Shown: one piece after another, positions 47,726 through 59,607 of the stretch
How the letters are laid out: each line of letters begins with the position of its first letter
Numbering within the stretch: the first letter of the stretch is position 1
Source: Sinotaia quadrata
Lineage: Eukaryota; Mollusca; Gastropoda; Architaenioglossa; Viviparidae
Assembly (NCBI GenBank): GCA_028829895.1
Contig: CM054180.1
Coordinates: 101,468,635-101,532,634, forward strand
DNA: 64,000 nt
Direction: 5' to 3'
Notes under the pieces: model-generated
Database searches by the model: none
Seen by the model: the letters and a program-made list of their open reading frames with translations, nothing else
What the model was told of the DNA's origin: nothing
Position numbers and translations under genes: made by a program

Positions 47726-48280
47726 ATAGTGTAATAAACAAGAAACAGCGGATTACTCAATGACTTCTCCCTAGGAACAACAAAACCTTCTACAAAAATA
47801 TGTATCGAAGAATTCCGGGTGGATTTTAAAATAAAAGTTAAACTGCTGCATTCGCAAAGAACACAGTTGGTGTGTTTACATGCGTGTATTAGTTATTTTT
47901 CAATCGTTATTGTTAAGCACAAGGAAAGTCATTATATTCTGAAATTGGCTTATTATGTAAGTAAACCTAATCTCTGTCTTTCCTTCTTGTTTCATTTTAA
48001 ATGGAAAATAGTTTACAACTTGTGAAGCATTGGCAGAGCATCATGTAACCGTACGCCTTGTGATGTACCATGTTGTCTTTAACTCTGTACAAATGAGGTA
48101 TTAAACCAAATAATAATTCTTCTTAAAGTATACATATATACAAACACAACTGGATTTATAGTAGTGACATTCGGTTTCGTTATGTTTCTGCGACAAATTT
48201 TAGACTCGAGAGGTGTAGACTTATTGATATTCTGAAATTCGAGTGGTTTAAACATGCAAGTTATGCCCCGTCTTCTCTCA

Positions 48281-48318
<38 letters not shown>

Positions 48319-49289
48319 ATATACGTCATAAACGTCGTCACATTACATGACGCTAACTACGTTAAAATAACGATTTTCAAGTTCGTATTCTAAGACAAAC
48401 TGTAAATTATATTCTTTAGAACGTGCAGTGCATTTGGCAACAGTGGCAAGGCATTTTCAGTGGAATGGCGATCCCTTATATAATTTCCTTGATCATCTTC
48501 CTGAGCAGGGGATTAATCTGTAAGCTCCTTTACTTCATAAATCTGTTTGCAAAAATTGTGGTAATAAATTATTGTAATATTACTAATATTTATTATTATA
48601 TTAGTATAAAAACTCATCACTTATAACTGGTTGAATTGGGATCGTAGTCACCATTTTCATGTACATGAAAAACATGTTTTACTTAGATCTTGAGACTTCA
48701 AGGGAGCAACGTAAATGACTGGCTTTAATTAGTCAATTTAACCAGTACGACTCCTAAGCATTAAAGTTTATTAAACGAGAAACAAATGAAATATGAAAAT
48801 TCAAGCACGATTAATAGTCTTAGCAATACAAAAACAATTTCAAGAGTTGATGTTTGGGCAACAGTTTTCACGGACAGCACAGTTATTAATAGTAACGCCA
48901 GATACTCTTGAACTGTCCCGATGCATATGTAGTTGGACATTTTAAGGCGTTTAGAAGATTAAGGGATCACTATCTTCCTATTCAAAATAAGGTGTAAAGG
49001 TTTCGAAAATAACCAGAACTACTATTAAATAACAGCTTAACAAGTATCTTTAATCCTTTAACATGTATGTAATAGCTAACTTTAATTTTATACTAATAGC
49101 AAATATCGCGCAATACAAAATAAAGTTTGGAATAGTATATAAAACTGCGTCCATTGGACTATATTAGTATTATTTTGAACATAAAAATATCGGTGGCGTT
49201 GACCTCACATAATCATAATGGACTAGTTCACTAGGATTATGTGAAAATGCTATACTTGTGCATATTCTCATGGCGGTAAAATCTTTTCT
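47726..49289. other. Non-coding DNA
   Basis: A (CT)n run lies at about 48284-48314. No gene seen. Confidence 0.5.
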
Positions 49290-50935
49290 TACAGTTAAGA
49301 TTATTATTAATTAATTAATCGACCATAACTAATAACAAGTGATGAGAATCTTAATTTACGTTATTAATAATTCTTCAGCAGACACCACTCGTCTCTCTCA
49401 CTTGGCGGATATGCGGGCACTGAAAAAAGTTTCTCGCTTTCACAATATTAAAGACAAACATTTACCGTGTCACAATATTTCGAATGTGGAAAACTTCTTA
49501 CTAAAGGAGAAGACAAATCTATAATTTATCTATTAATCTATATTTAGCCAGCCCCATCCACCCACTTCTTTCTTCAACATAAGGATATCAATATGTGTAA
49601 GAAGTTCAATAAATTTAACATAAAATTATTAAATCAACAATCTTATATACAGAGAACAAATACAAACAATAAAGATTACTTGACATCAATATTTCCACAA
49701 AACCATGTTCGATTAATTTTTATACTATACAATCTTATGTCCTTAAATACAATTCAACAATTTAATGTCAATACAAGTCACATGATAGTTCTTATCAGAG
49801 AACAGAAGTGGAGTTATTAGAGATAAGTGATAATAGCATCTTTGTAAACTTGCATAGATGAAGATACACTTGTCTTTTTTGTTTGCTTTTCATATCAAAG
49901 TCACACATTTATCGTCCACATCAGTTCCTTATGCTTCCTCCTCACTTTGTAAAACAACATTGATTCAATGCTTATTTTCTGGAGATAATCTGAGCGCTTT
50001 TTTGCCGTACCAGCTATCTCAAGCAGAACAACATTTGTAGCAATTTCCAGTAACTTCATTGTACCAGAAATTGCTCAGTACAGTCAGCATACCTTGCCAC
50101 CATGCAGCAACAGAGTGTAGATTATTCCTCACACTTACATGCTGCAGAAGATGATTCTCTCATCTTACCATGGTCGTAGTGGTTTACAATCAGTAAACCA
50201 TGAGATTCATGTAACACAAGGAAAGGTTGCTTTGTTCCTGTAAAAATATAATCAGGGAATAAATGCTAAGTTTCCAGTTTATTCCTTTTTAAACTCCATT
50301 CTTTCTTACATTCAAGTCTCAACTTACAGTTTCCTGCAACAATATTTATTAGCCCAATATACGCATACAGTTTAATAAATACAGTGTAATAATTTTATGA
50401 GAGGGTTCACTGGAAACAACGTCAAGTGTTTATAATACCACATATAAGCATCATATTTCACAATTTGTAGAAATAATATTCTATTCGCATAATGCATCTC
50501 TACGTAAAACACATAATCTATCAATAGCAAAAATGAAATATTTCGATGTCCATTCTCTCTCAGTCAGTCACTTAACTCACCATTAAGCTAACAGCCACCT
50601 TTCAAGACCAGACTTCTTGCACACCAAATTCAAGTGATTAGACAATAGAATTCTCTACAGCATGTAAACATTTGATCTTGGCCCATAGGCTGAATCTCGT
50701 TCCCATAAATCTTATCCATTTGATAATAAAAACTACTCATCTAGTTGGAACTGGTTTCCTTTGCATCAGCAATTTTTAGTATATTCTCAACTCGAGTGTT
50801 TACTCCAACTCTGACACTTACAAAACTACCATCATAAGGAGTGCCCAAGGTCGGATCAATTCGACAATGTAACACTTTATATAACAATTAAGTATAGAAA
50901 TGGGTATAGGCAAATTTAATCTGCCACTAATTATT
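49290..50935 (+). repeat. Repeat family A, plus-strand copy
   Basis: The longest copy. It shares left, middle and right landmarks with the copies at 41.1 and 46.3 kb and ends TTTAATCTGCCACTAATTAT. One unamplified version of the 75-bp segment is present. No coding capacity beyond chance. Confidence 0.87.
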
Positions 50936-50939
50936 TGAA

Positions 50940-51590
50940 ACATTATAGCATTCTCATATAGTCCTGAGTTTATCATTTTCACATAATTATGAGACCACCA
51001 TGACACCATGATGATAAATAAACATTTTCACATATATCATGAGACTACCATGACAATTTTTTTTACAGTATAGCATTTTCACGTAATCATGAGTCCACCA
51101 TGACAGCTTGATAAATAGCATTTTGACATAATCATGAGAATATCATGACAGCTTGATTGAAGTATAGCAACTTCACATAATCATGAGTCCACCACGACAT
51201 CTTGATAAATAGCATTTTGACATAATCATGAGAATATCATGACAGTTTGATTGCAGCATAGCATTTTTATATCAACTTGAGTCCAGCATGACAATTTGTA
51301 TTCAGTTTATCTGTTTACATTAATGACATTTCACATTATTCCAGTATCGTTTAAATTATTTAAGAAAACGACCAGTTATAAACCACTGATGAAAATGATC
51401 ATTTATAAATTGTTGACGAAAACTACCAGTCATAAATTATTGCAAAAACCACCAATTGTAAATTGTTGACGTAAACTACCAGTCATAAATTATTGCAAAA
51501 ACCACCAATTGTGAATTATTGATGAAATTAGAAATTATAAACAAATTATAATTCACTGCATAAAAAACGACCATTTATGATTATTGATGA
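50940..51590. repeat. Two adjoining minisatellites
   Basis: From 50940 to about 51300: units with CATAATCATGAGAATATCAT and GACAGCTTGAT, about seven diverged copies. From about 51360 to 51590: units with ACTACCAGTCATAAATTATT and GCAAAAACCACCAATTGT. Confidence 0.8.
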
Positions 51591-51604
51591 AAAACACCAA
51601 GTAC

Positions 51605-52016
51605 AGGGTAACACAAAAAAACGGTCATCACCAAAAAACGAATAACTTCCAAAATTTTATTTAGATCTACACAAAACTTTAGCTACATTAGGTCAAGCCT
51701 ATGTAGCAGACATCTCCAAAGTTTCAAGTCTGTACAACAAAAATTCTTTGTTTCACTGGCGCTCCAAAATGTGCTACAAATGAGCTTCCCGGCGCTGCAG
51801 GCACATTTGGATCCGGCGGGCAAAGTTCTCGATGACCCTCCCTTTCTTGGGATCACTCTTATTGCTGCTGTGATTGCTGGCTTCAGGTCAGGGATAGTCT
51901 GGGGATTGTTGCCATATACCCTGTCCTTAAGGTATCCCCAGAGATAAAAATCTGGGGGGGGGGGGTGTTCAAGTCCCGTGAATGCGGCGACCACTCCGGG
52001 TCACTCCTGCGGCTGA
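51605..52016 (-). pseudogene. Tc1/mariner-like transposase, 3' half
   Basis: Minus strand reads SRRSDPEWSPHSRDLN, a G12/C12 run, then PDFYLWGYLKDRVYGNNPQT and IPDLKPAITAAIR. This is the C-terminal part of a DDE transposase of the IS630/Tc1/mariner superfamily (SPDLNPxDFxLWGYLKD form). Further downstream frameshifts occur. The outer end at 51605 begins TACAGGGTAACACAAAAAAA, which fits a TA target followed by the terminal repeat. Inactive. Confidence 0.75.
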
Positions 52017-52017
52017 C

Positions 52018-52168
52018 ATAAAAAAAAAACGGTCATCACCTAAACTTGAATAACTTTTGAGTCATCAGGGTCCTCCAGTGGTTCCAGCAGGATGGTGCCA
52101 CCCCCCCCCACACCTCAAATGAATCATTGGCATGGCTACAGCAGCGTTTTCCTGACCGACTGATCAGC
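52018..52168 (+). pseudogene. Tc1/mariner-like 5' half, inverted
   Basis: It starts with AAACGGTCATCACC and GAATAACTTTT, the same terminal-repeat sequence as at 51616-51650. Then, after an internal deletion, it reads VLQWFQQDGATPP and SNESLAWLQQRFPDRLIS on the plus strand. In intact relatives this is followed directly by the RRSDPEW segment, which here lies on the minus strand starting at 52016. The two halves therefore meet head to head. A C9 run disrupts the frame. Confidence 0.7.
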
Positions 52169-52199
52169 CCAAACAACAATCCAAGAAGTCAGTTATTTT

Positions 52200-52615
52200 A
52201 ATTTGTTATACCATTGTTATCTTAATTTCCTCGTATTCAACAACAACACTAACATCCAGTAATTTTGATTTATCACATCATTGTTATCCTTTTTGTTTAT
52301 TATATTCAGCCAAACACAAACAACCAAGCATCCTCTCATTTATCATGCCAATGTTATCTTTTTATTGTCGTCGTATTCAGCCACAACACAAGCAGACAGT
52401 CATTTGATTTATCACACAGATAATTATCTTCTCGTTTTTGTTTTATTCAGCCACAACACAAGAATCAAGTCACGTGACTTATCACATCATTTGTATCCTT
52501 TCATTTTTATAGTATTCAGTCACAACACTAGCAACCAGTCATTTGATTTATTGTGCCATTATTGTCTTTTAATTGTTATTGTATTCAGCTACGAAACAAA
52601 GAATCTAAACGGAAC
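52200..52615. repeat. Minisatellite, about 75-80 bp unit, 5 copies
   Basis: Units contain TTTATCACATCATTGTTATC-like and ATTCAGCCACAACACAA segments. They create an apparent 132-codon frame that is dismissed. Confidence 0.85.
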
Positions 52616-53097
52616 ACAGAAAGATCATCTTATGGTGCAAGAATGTTGGTACCCCCCCCCCCCAAATACGGATATCTAGGACGGACAACAAGTTGAGGAC
52701 GTCACTTCCGGTAACTCGTATTGAGCCCCCAGAGGAAACGATTCCTCACAGATAAGACAGACAGACAGATAAGACGAAAGACAGACTCAAGACAGACGTT
52801 AGACGGACGTGACGATAACAATTATAAAATCATACTAGACAAGAATGACAATAAATTTGACAACACTAATGAAAATTTAACAATAACTTTATATAACAAT
52901 AAAGAAAATAGAATGAAGAAAATAACAATAAAAGAAGTACAGTTAACAATGTTGGCCAAAATAATTACAAAATATAAGTCCTATAACTAATTCAGGGAAA
53001 ATGCTAGCCTCTCTTAATGAGGTGATTTTTAATGTTCGTTTTCCTTTCCCCAAATCGTTCCTTTTTTTTTTCTACATAAATTCTACCTGTATTTCAG

Positions 53098-53310
53098 TTC
53101 CAATACACTATTATGCACTTCTGCTTAATGTTTATGTTCGCTATACTTAGCTCAACAGCTCGAGCAGTTGAAGGTCAACACAGCGTTGAATCCTCGTTGC
53201 GCAAGCGTTCCCCCGACAGCAGGCCCTTGAATAGCAAGCTGGCTCCGCCCCTTTTCACTCTGCGTGAACAGCTGGCCGGGCAGAATATGTCGTCTGCTGT
53301 CTGGCTCTAG
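53098..53310 (+). CDS. Candidate small secreted peptide precursor
   Basis: A good acceptor (TTTTTTTTCTACATAAATTC... CTGTATTTCAG) ends at 53097. The ATG at 53113 opens a 65-residue frame. The first ~20 residues, MHFCLMFMFAILSSTARAVE, look like a signal peptide. SLRKRSPDS follows with a KR dibasic site at about residue 33-34, as in neuropeptide or peptide-hormone precursors, and then a 32-residue tail ending SSAVWL and a stop. GC content and codon choice differ from the AT-rich surroundings. I do not recognise the peptide; no amidation Gly or Cys pairs in the tail. An alternative is that a weak phase-1 donor (GTCAAC at 53176) makes this a signal-peptide exon of another gene. It lies in intron 1 of the minus-strand Ig-TM gene. 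Confidence 0.42.
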   Translation, partial: FQYTIMHFCLMFMFAILSSTARAVEGQHSVESSLRKRSPDSRPLNSKLAPPLFTLREQLAGQNMSSAVWL

Positions 53311-53557
53311 CTACCGTTTCTAGATACTCTTTGTAGATACTCTTTTTCTGATTACTGTTTGGTTCTGAAATGTAATTAAGGCAGTGTAAGTAACTGCTGA
53401 TTACAGAATAAAAGTATTTAGGTGCCAGGGCTATTACTTCCCTGAGTACATTGGCACTAATCTGAAAGAAAGGTATAGTTAAAATACATAAATCATCCTC
53501 ACACATCCTATTATCATTTTGCTAAGTTTTTACAAAATTAAAATTAGCCACACATAC

Positions 53558-53731
53558 CTTTCATGTTCTGAAACCGAATGAACCCAACGTCATCTGGTTG
53601 GAGTGCAATACACTCAAGGATTAGTCTTTCTGACTTAGAAATTTTCTCACTGTTTCCTTCCAAAATGTTACCAGATGAAATCTCTGGGACTGCTCCTGCG
53701 TGTTTTAAAACTCGGATTGTTATGAGCAAGT
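53558..53731 (-). CDS. Ig-TM gene, exon 1: 5' UTR and start codon
   Basis: The predicted transcript starts at 53731 (initiator TCACTT), 30 nt after a TATATAAG box. The exon ends in AACATGAAAG followed by a GTATGT donor, so only seven coding bases (53558-53564) are contributed: Met, Lys and one base. Joined in phase 1 to exon 2 this gives MKVFSLILC..., a signal-like start, and a total CDS of 525 bases across three exons (53564-53558, 40075-39707, 35540-35392). The start codon has A at -3. A ten-codon upstream ORF starts at ATG 53594 and ends in a TGA that overlaps the main ATG (ATGA). A longer in-frame reading across the exon looks faintly Ig-like but contradicts the promoter model. Confidence 0.6.
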
Positions 53732-53753
53732 GAAGAGAATTGGTTCGGCCCGA

Positions 53754-53761
53754 CTTATATA
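53754..53761 (-). promoter_or_regulatory. TATA box of the Ig-TM gene
   Basis: TATATAAG on the minus strand, with the initiator-like TCACTT (A at 53731) exactly 30 nt downstream. That is the canonical TATA-to-Inr distance, and the pair stands upstream of a short exon with a good donor. Confidence 0.6.
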
Positions 53762-55964
53762 AAGGCTTTCCAGTATTCCTGGTATTTCTTTGAAACTAAC
53801 CCTTCCCTCTACCGTTAGCTAAGAGTGGTCCTTTGATCCCCTGACCGCTTCCTGTATTCTGGCCTATAGCTCAGTGTGAGTCTATCCCCTTTCCCTATCA
53901 GCTAGCTACAAGTGACCCTTTGATCCCTAACCGTTTCCTGTGCCCTAGCCCTGGGTGGTCAGGTCTTGTATAATTCTAACATCCTGCTAATGTCTTGGAG
54001 TGGCTGGTCAGTCTTGTAATTAGTGTCTTGGTTAAATGCTTTAAATGTATATTATATGCTATGGTTCTATACCTCTCATGTATCTATAATTTATTATTTT
54101 AATTTTTAAATGTTTATGGAGTGATGCCGGGCTAAGTTTTGCTTCGCCTGACAAAGAACATGAACTGACAGTTTAGGCACTAATACAGTCCAGACACAAT
54201 ATCCTGCTTGTCATCATTTATGTAGGGTGCGAATTTTTTCCTTTTCTGGTAGATGAGTTGTGCAAGTGCCCTAAAACCTGATGAGTGAACTTGGCTAGTG
54301 CCCCAGAAAGTCTGGTGGGTTGTGCTAGTGCCCTATAAAACTGGTGGGTTAAATGTAAAACCTGATCTGTGTGTTGTACTATTGCCTTACTGATGTCCTG
54401 CGCACACATAAACTGCCAGAAAAAAACATCTCCACTCCTTATAAATGATCGACGTTTTTCTTTGAACTGTTGAAGGTTTGAGATTTAAAGCATGACCAAA
54501 GCTTGCTTAGAGAGTCCCTAATGTCATAAACATCTATTGTTTTGGCGCATTCTCTTCTCTTTAAAGACACGTTTTATATAACTATAACTAAAAATAGTCC
54601 CTATCTCAATAACCCTGCTAAGAAATAAATACTTAAATGCAACTCCTATCTACATCTAACATAATCAGTGTTCAGAATAGATAGAACAGTGTATTGTTAC
54701 AATACATACATAACAAACGTACACGCTCGCAAACTCACTGACTACGTGTATAGAGTCAAGACACTGCTTTCATTCACACAAAAAAAAACGTCCTTGTGAC
54801 CGACAAGGGGAAGTAATAATCCCTTATAAAAATATGATAAATTTGGCAAAGTATTATTCCCCTTTTCCCGTGACATTTCCAAAAGTTTTATTTATCATGC
54901 ATGATTTTTTTCTGAGTTTAAATATATACGTGTATATTTACAGAGAAATAACTTCTGTGAAGAGTGTAATGAACAATAATTGTTGCTGCCTCTTCATCAG
55001 AAAGCAGTGTGTGAATTGTGAACATTTAATACAAAATATTTTGCAGTAGGCACAATACAATATCTGTTTATATAAAGTTATAAGCCAACAAATTCACAGA
55101 ATTACTTTAGAATAATTCACGTGTTTCAAAAGCAGTGCATCTTTAGAATAGATCACATGTTCATATTGTAAGTTTGCTTTGCACGTATTTTGAAAGATAT
55201 TATGTATAGAAGTTCCTTTTAAACAATATATTTACTTTTATATTTTAATTACATAAATGATTGTAATAAAATTATTATTTTTTAAATTAAACCTAACTTG
55301 ATTAATAGCTGGCTGCAGTGTTTACAGCTTAAAGTTGTTTATACAAATATTTCATTTCTATAACTTTGATTATTTAATGGCAGTTCTCTTACTTGTCTGT
55401 AGTTAGTGCTATGCCTTTCTCGTGGTGCAATATTGTTACCTATACTTTTAGAATTTTTTTTCACTTAATAAATTAAGATTTAAACTGATTAGGCATCATT
55501 AAGTAAATGAAAATTAACAGGTACATATATTTTTCCTTTGTTTTCTTTATATATTTGCTTCAAGAAAGGTTAAGCTTAGAGACTGATTTTTGACAGGCGT
55601 AAATTTTAGCAATTCAATATTTTAAAATAAATATTTTGTATTTTGTGCAATATTTCGCATGTGGCATATTATAAATACACACTAATTAACTTAATCCCTG
55701 TGTTGGCGTTGTTCAGCAAAATTATTACTTCGTGCCAAGAATACAACAGACACAGGCAGAAGGAACAATGTGCCTTTCGGGTTGATTCGGTAATCTTCGG
55801 GAAAGTTCAGCGGCGCCATTTTTTCCTCTTCTGCATGCACAATACAGAGCGACCTAAATGATTATGGGGCAGAGCGATGGCTGATAATATGTGCTATTTA
55901 AATTGAAAACTTTACTTTTTTTTTCTTTTTGGGGGGTCTTTTCTTTTGTTGCTTATTTAATCTA
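53762..55964. other. Spacer between the divergent Ig genes
   Basis: Degenerate repeats are visible at 53.80-53.97 kb (CCTTTGATCCCTGACCG type, two copies) and 54.25-54.36 kb (TGTGCTAGTGCCCTA type, three to four copies). A TATAAAA lies at 54823 without a credible exon behind it. The remainder shows no gene. Confidence 0.45.
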
Positions 55965-56031
55965 ATGGCGACATTCGGAGCGAGATATTGCAGTGCTACT
56001 CATTTACTGACTGTACAGAGACCCAAGTTAG
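55965..56031 (+). CDS. Weak first-exon candidate
   Basis: ATG 55965 (CTAATGGCG) opens 22 codons, MATFGARYCSATHLLTVQRP and KL, ending in phase 1 at a GTATGTC donor. The phase fits the Ig exon at 61586. It is not hydrophobic, so it would not itself supply a signal peptide. Support rests only on the donor, phase and a somewhat GC-richer patch upstream. Confidence 0.2.
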
Positions 56032-56509
56032 GTATGTCAACTTTTTCGTTTTATTTTTTTGTACATTCATAAATGTTTATTAGTCACCTGTAAGAAAATA
56101 TTATCCTCTCTGATTTATTTTAAACTATATTTTTTGTTTACTTTTGTGATGTCATTCTTCTTATTAAACAACACATTGTTTAATGCTAGGTAGTGATTTT
56201 AGCACTCTTATATCTCACACACAAAATATTTGCTTGCATTAGATTAGATTTTAGATAGAGTGTTACAAACTGAAAGAAATAATGTCAACAAATTTTGTCG
56301 TACTCTAAAAAATTAAAATCCCCACACCAGGATATAAGACATTAGAAAAGTATTTACTCACTTTATTCTTGATATGGAAATTGAAAGGCTCACGTAATAC
56401 AAATGAAGAAAACGTTTTGTGAATATTAATTTTTGCTACCTCCTTTTATTTGATTTATTTTTTGTTTCAACTTTAACTTTAATTTTGACATATGTGGAGG
56501 GATTTCAGC

Positions 56510-57150
56510 TCAGAGAAGGTGTGTTTGGTAGGAAGAATTAGATGAAAGAGATATTTACTATTTGGTTGGAAGAAGTAGATGAAAGAAGTATTTGATAGGA
56601 AGAATTAGATGAAAGAGATATTTACTATTTGGTTGGAAGAAGTAGATGAAAGAATTATTTGATAGGAAGACTTAGATGAAAGAGATATTTACTATTTGGT
56701 TGGAAGAAGTAGATGAAAGAAGTATTTGATAGGAAGAATTAAATGAAAGGGGTATTTACTGTTTGGTAGGAAGAAGTAGATGAAAGAGGTATTTGATAGG
56801 AAGAATGAGAAGAAAGGGGTATTTACTATTTCAGTATTTGGTAGGAAGAAGTAGATGAAAGGAGTATTGGATAAGAATAATTAGATGAAAGGGATATTTT
56901 ATTGGAAGAGTTATATGAAAGTGGTATTGGATAGGAACTAAAGGAAAAATTAGAATATTATAAGAATTAGATGAAAGTGGTATTGGATTATAAGAATTAG
57001 ATGAAAGTGATAATGGATTATAAGAATTAGATTAAAGTGGTATTGGATTATAAGAATTAGATGAAAGGGATATTTTATTGGAAGAATTAGATGAAAGGGA
57101 TATTTTATTGGAAGAATTAGATGAAGAGTGTATTTGTTAGGATCAGTAAG
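56510..57150. repeat. Minisatellite, about 36-37 bp compound unit
   Basis: Alternating AGGAAGAATTAGATGAAAGA and GATATTTACTATTTGGTTGG segments; later copies simplify to TTATAAGAATTAGATGAAAG. More than fifteen diverged units. Confidence 0.9.
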
Positions 57151-58204
57151 ATGGTGGTGGTTCGACAAATGTACTGCCAGTTGTCTTTTTTTTAATTGTC
57201 TTCTGTCAAGGGATGTTCAACCTGTAATTTACACAGTCACATGACACTCTTCATCATGATTTATTAAATTGTATGCATGACACAATAAATACTTGTGCTA
57301 AAGCTGATGAATAAACTTGATTGTGTATCTTGTATTGAACCCAAAGTACAAAGTTTAATTTTTAAATTTTATTTTAATGTAAAACACTTTCTCATAAAAA
57401 ACATCATCTCACATAATCAAACGTTTAGCAGTGCAGAAAACACAGATTGCTAAGCATAAAATTGAAAGAATAATCAGAGCAACTTAAAAATTTAAAATGC
57501 TTTAATGATCAATTGCAGTAGTTTACTTACATTTTGCCTGAATAGTTTAAAATAGACTATTTGTTAAATGGTCATTTATTAACCTCTGATAAAGGTTAAG
57601 GACGTTTTCAAGGTTAAAGTAGGTCAATAATACTAATTGTTTAAATATTTCTACTTTGTTACCTCAATTCAAAAAGACATAAATGAATGTGGAATGATGA
57701 AAATAATTAATATCGTAGATTTAAGTCATGATAACAATCTCTTCATCTGTAACATAAATTATCTGAAGTGTCCATTTCATGTATTCTTTTCCTTTCTCCA
57801 TCTTTCTTAGTAGTCATAAAATATATTGAAATGAGTTTCTTTATTTATTTTCAGATACCTAAAATGGATCATCAGTAGGTTGCGGCAGATTTGAAAACGA
57901 AATATATCAATTCAAAATTAATCTGTTCTTGAAAGTTTGAAGCAAGCAAATACATTTGTTCATTTTGTATAGACACTTCAGGCTCTGGGAACAATTCCAG
58001 CCATTGTACATTGTCTTAATTTTCTCCAGTTAGTATCAGGAGACAAAAGCTCCACTTTTTAGAAGCTTGCAACCAACAAATTTATCCCCAAAATAACTCT
58101 TCATCTCAAATATCTAATGAAACTGTTCTGATTGATTCTGAAATTTTTCAGCAATCACACTCACTTTTCAAGCAAAACAAAAGAAACTCTTTTATATGCA
58201 AAGA
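57151..58204. other. AT-rich non-coding DNA
   Basis: No gene or repeat of note. Confidence 0.5.
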
Positions 58205-58570
58205 AGGTCCAATAGATTAGAATTAAATGTCCAACAGTCCATTAGTTTAGAATCAAATGTCTAACAGTCCAATAGTTTAGAATCAAATGTCTAACAGTCT
58301 AGTAGTTTAGAATCAAATGTCTAACAGTCCAATAGTTTAGAATTAAATGTCTAACAGTCCAATAGTTTAGAATCAAATATCTAACAGTCCAATAGTTTAG
58401 AATCAAGTGTCTAACAGTCCAATAGTTTAGAATTAAATGTCTAACAATCCAATAGTTTAGTTTAGAATTAAATGTCTAACAGTCCAATTGTTTAGAATTA
58501 AATGTCTAACAGTCCAATAGTTTAGAATTAAATGTCTAAGAGTCCAATAGTTTAGAATCAAATGTCTAAG
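58205..58570. repeat. Minisatellite, 30 bp unit, 12 copies
   Basis: Unit AATCAAATGTCTAACAGTCC plus AATAGTTTAG. Copies are tightly conserved with a few single changes and one 5-bp insertion. No spacers separate the units. Confidence 0.93.
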
Positions 58571-59334
58571 CATTAAATACTGAAATGTTCAACAAAAATG
58601 AAGAAGAGCCATTAAAATGTTAAAGCATCAGTATAAAAGATTGAGGACAAATCAAGAGAAGTTCTTAACTAACATTATCATGAAATGCCATCAGAAAATT
58701 CCAGTAGAAACAAAAGCAACACTAGACTGTCTGCTAACTTATTTACTCCCACTATCTTGAGCTCTTGTTGAGGTGCTGTTACAGAGGTCAACAAAGTGAT
58801 AAGCAATGGCAATTGAAAAATTATATTCTCAGAAGTTCTTCTCTTTTCAGTGTTCTGTGATCCTCAGGATTCAAACTTCTCCTCTCTAAGATGCTTCTTT
58901 GCCAATGTTTGGGTGTCCTGCAGACATTTGAGCTGTTTCTAGAATTATTAGATTGATGAGATTTCATGCACCAGTCCCTCAAGACCGTGAGTATTGAGCA
59001 TTCTTTTGTCCTTGATGACCCTAAAAGAAGCCATCATTTATAAGAAAGATAAAGATTTAGTTTCAAGCTGTATAGATCTAGGCCACTCTGGTATTTCTAC
59101 ACATGTTTGCCGACCAGGTTAAAGATTAAAGGTTAAAGGATTTTGGCTCCGATGGAAGGAAATAATTGGCTACTTTGCTTCCGGTATTTTATAGACAATA
59201 GTCGAGGAGGAGTCTGTGAATAACGTATCAAAACCTAGTTTGAAAGTGGATGTCATCATAATGGACTACCGTGTTGCTAGCTTTACTAGATTCTATATGA
59301 CTACACCTACTACTTTGCACTGTTTTGTAGTGAG
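58571..59334. other. Non-coding DNA
   Basis: Somewhat GC-richer at 58.8-59.2 kb but without an open frame above chance. Confidence 0.4.
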
Positions 59335-59607
59335 TTACCTTCTATTCTCATGCCTGAACGATCTGTAATCACCTGCTTGCTGAGTTTCAACAACTGAGCT
59401 GTTAGCTACAGTTTCAAAAGGAGTCAAGAGTGAGATTGATGATGAGTCCCCCACCCACCATAGTAGCACTTTATCATGTTCACCACCTGCTGTTCTCTTC
59501 AACCCCATCCAGGTGATGGAAATTATACTGAGAAGGAAATCATAGGAGACGGGAATAGTTGCCCAATGATCTGAATTTGATAGCATCGAGAAGGATGTGT
59601 GCTGCAT
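59335..59607 (-). other. Unidentified 90-codon open frame with donor-like end
   Basis: On the minus strand, open for 90 codons with a protein-like residue mix (DHWATIPVSYDF, ISITWMGLKRTAGGEHDKV, LLWWVGD). It ends HENRR at AGAAGGTAACT, a plausible splice donor. No acceptor of quality was found at the 5' side, and I recognise no family. It could be a coding exon or a fragment of an unknown transposon. Confidence 0.3.

Noticed and set aside
52281..52679. 132-codon plus-strand frame
   Set aside because: Translation of a ~77-bp minisatellite and a C12 run.
53558..53780. Long Ig-like reading across exon 1 of the Ig-TM gene
   Set aside because: The frame is open and faintly Ig-like (SERLILEC), but no phase-matching acceptor exists and a TATA-initiator pair lies inside it, so the 5' UTR interpretation is preferred.
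58205..58570. CRISPR-like regular repeats
   Set aside because: Head-to-tail 30-bp minisatellite without spacers, in a eukaryotic context.
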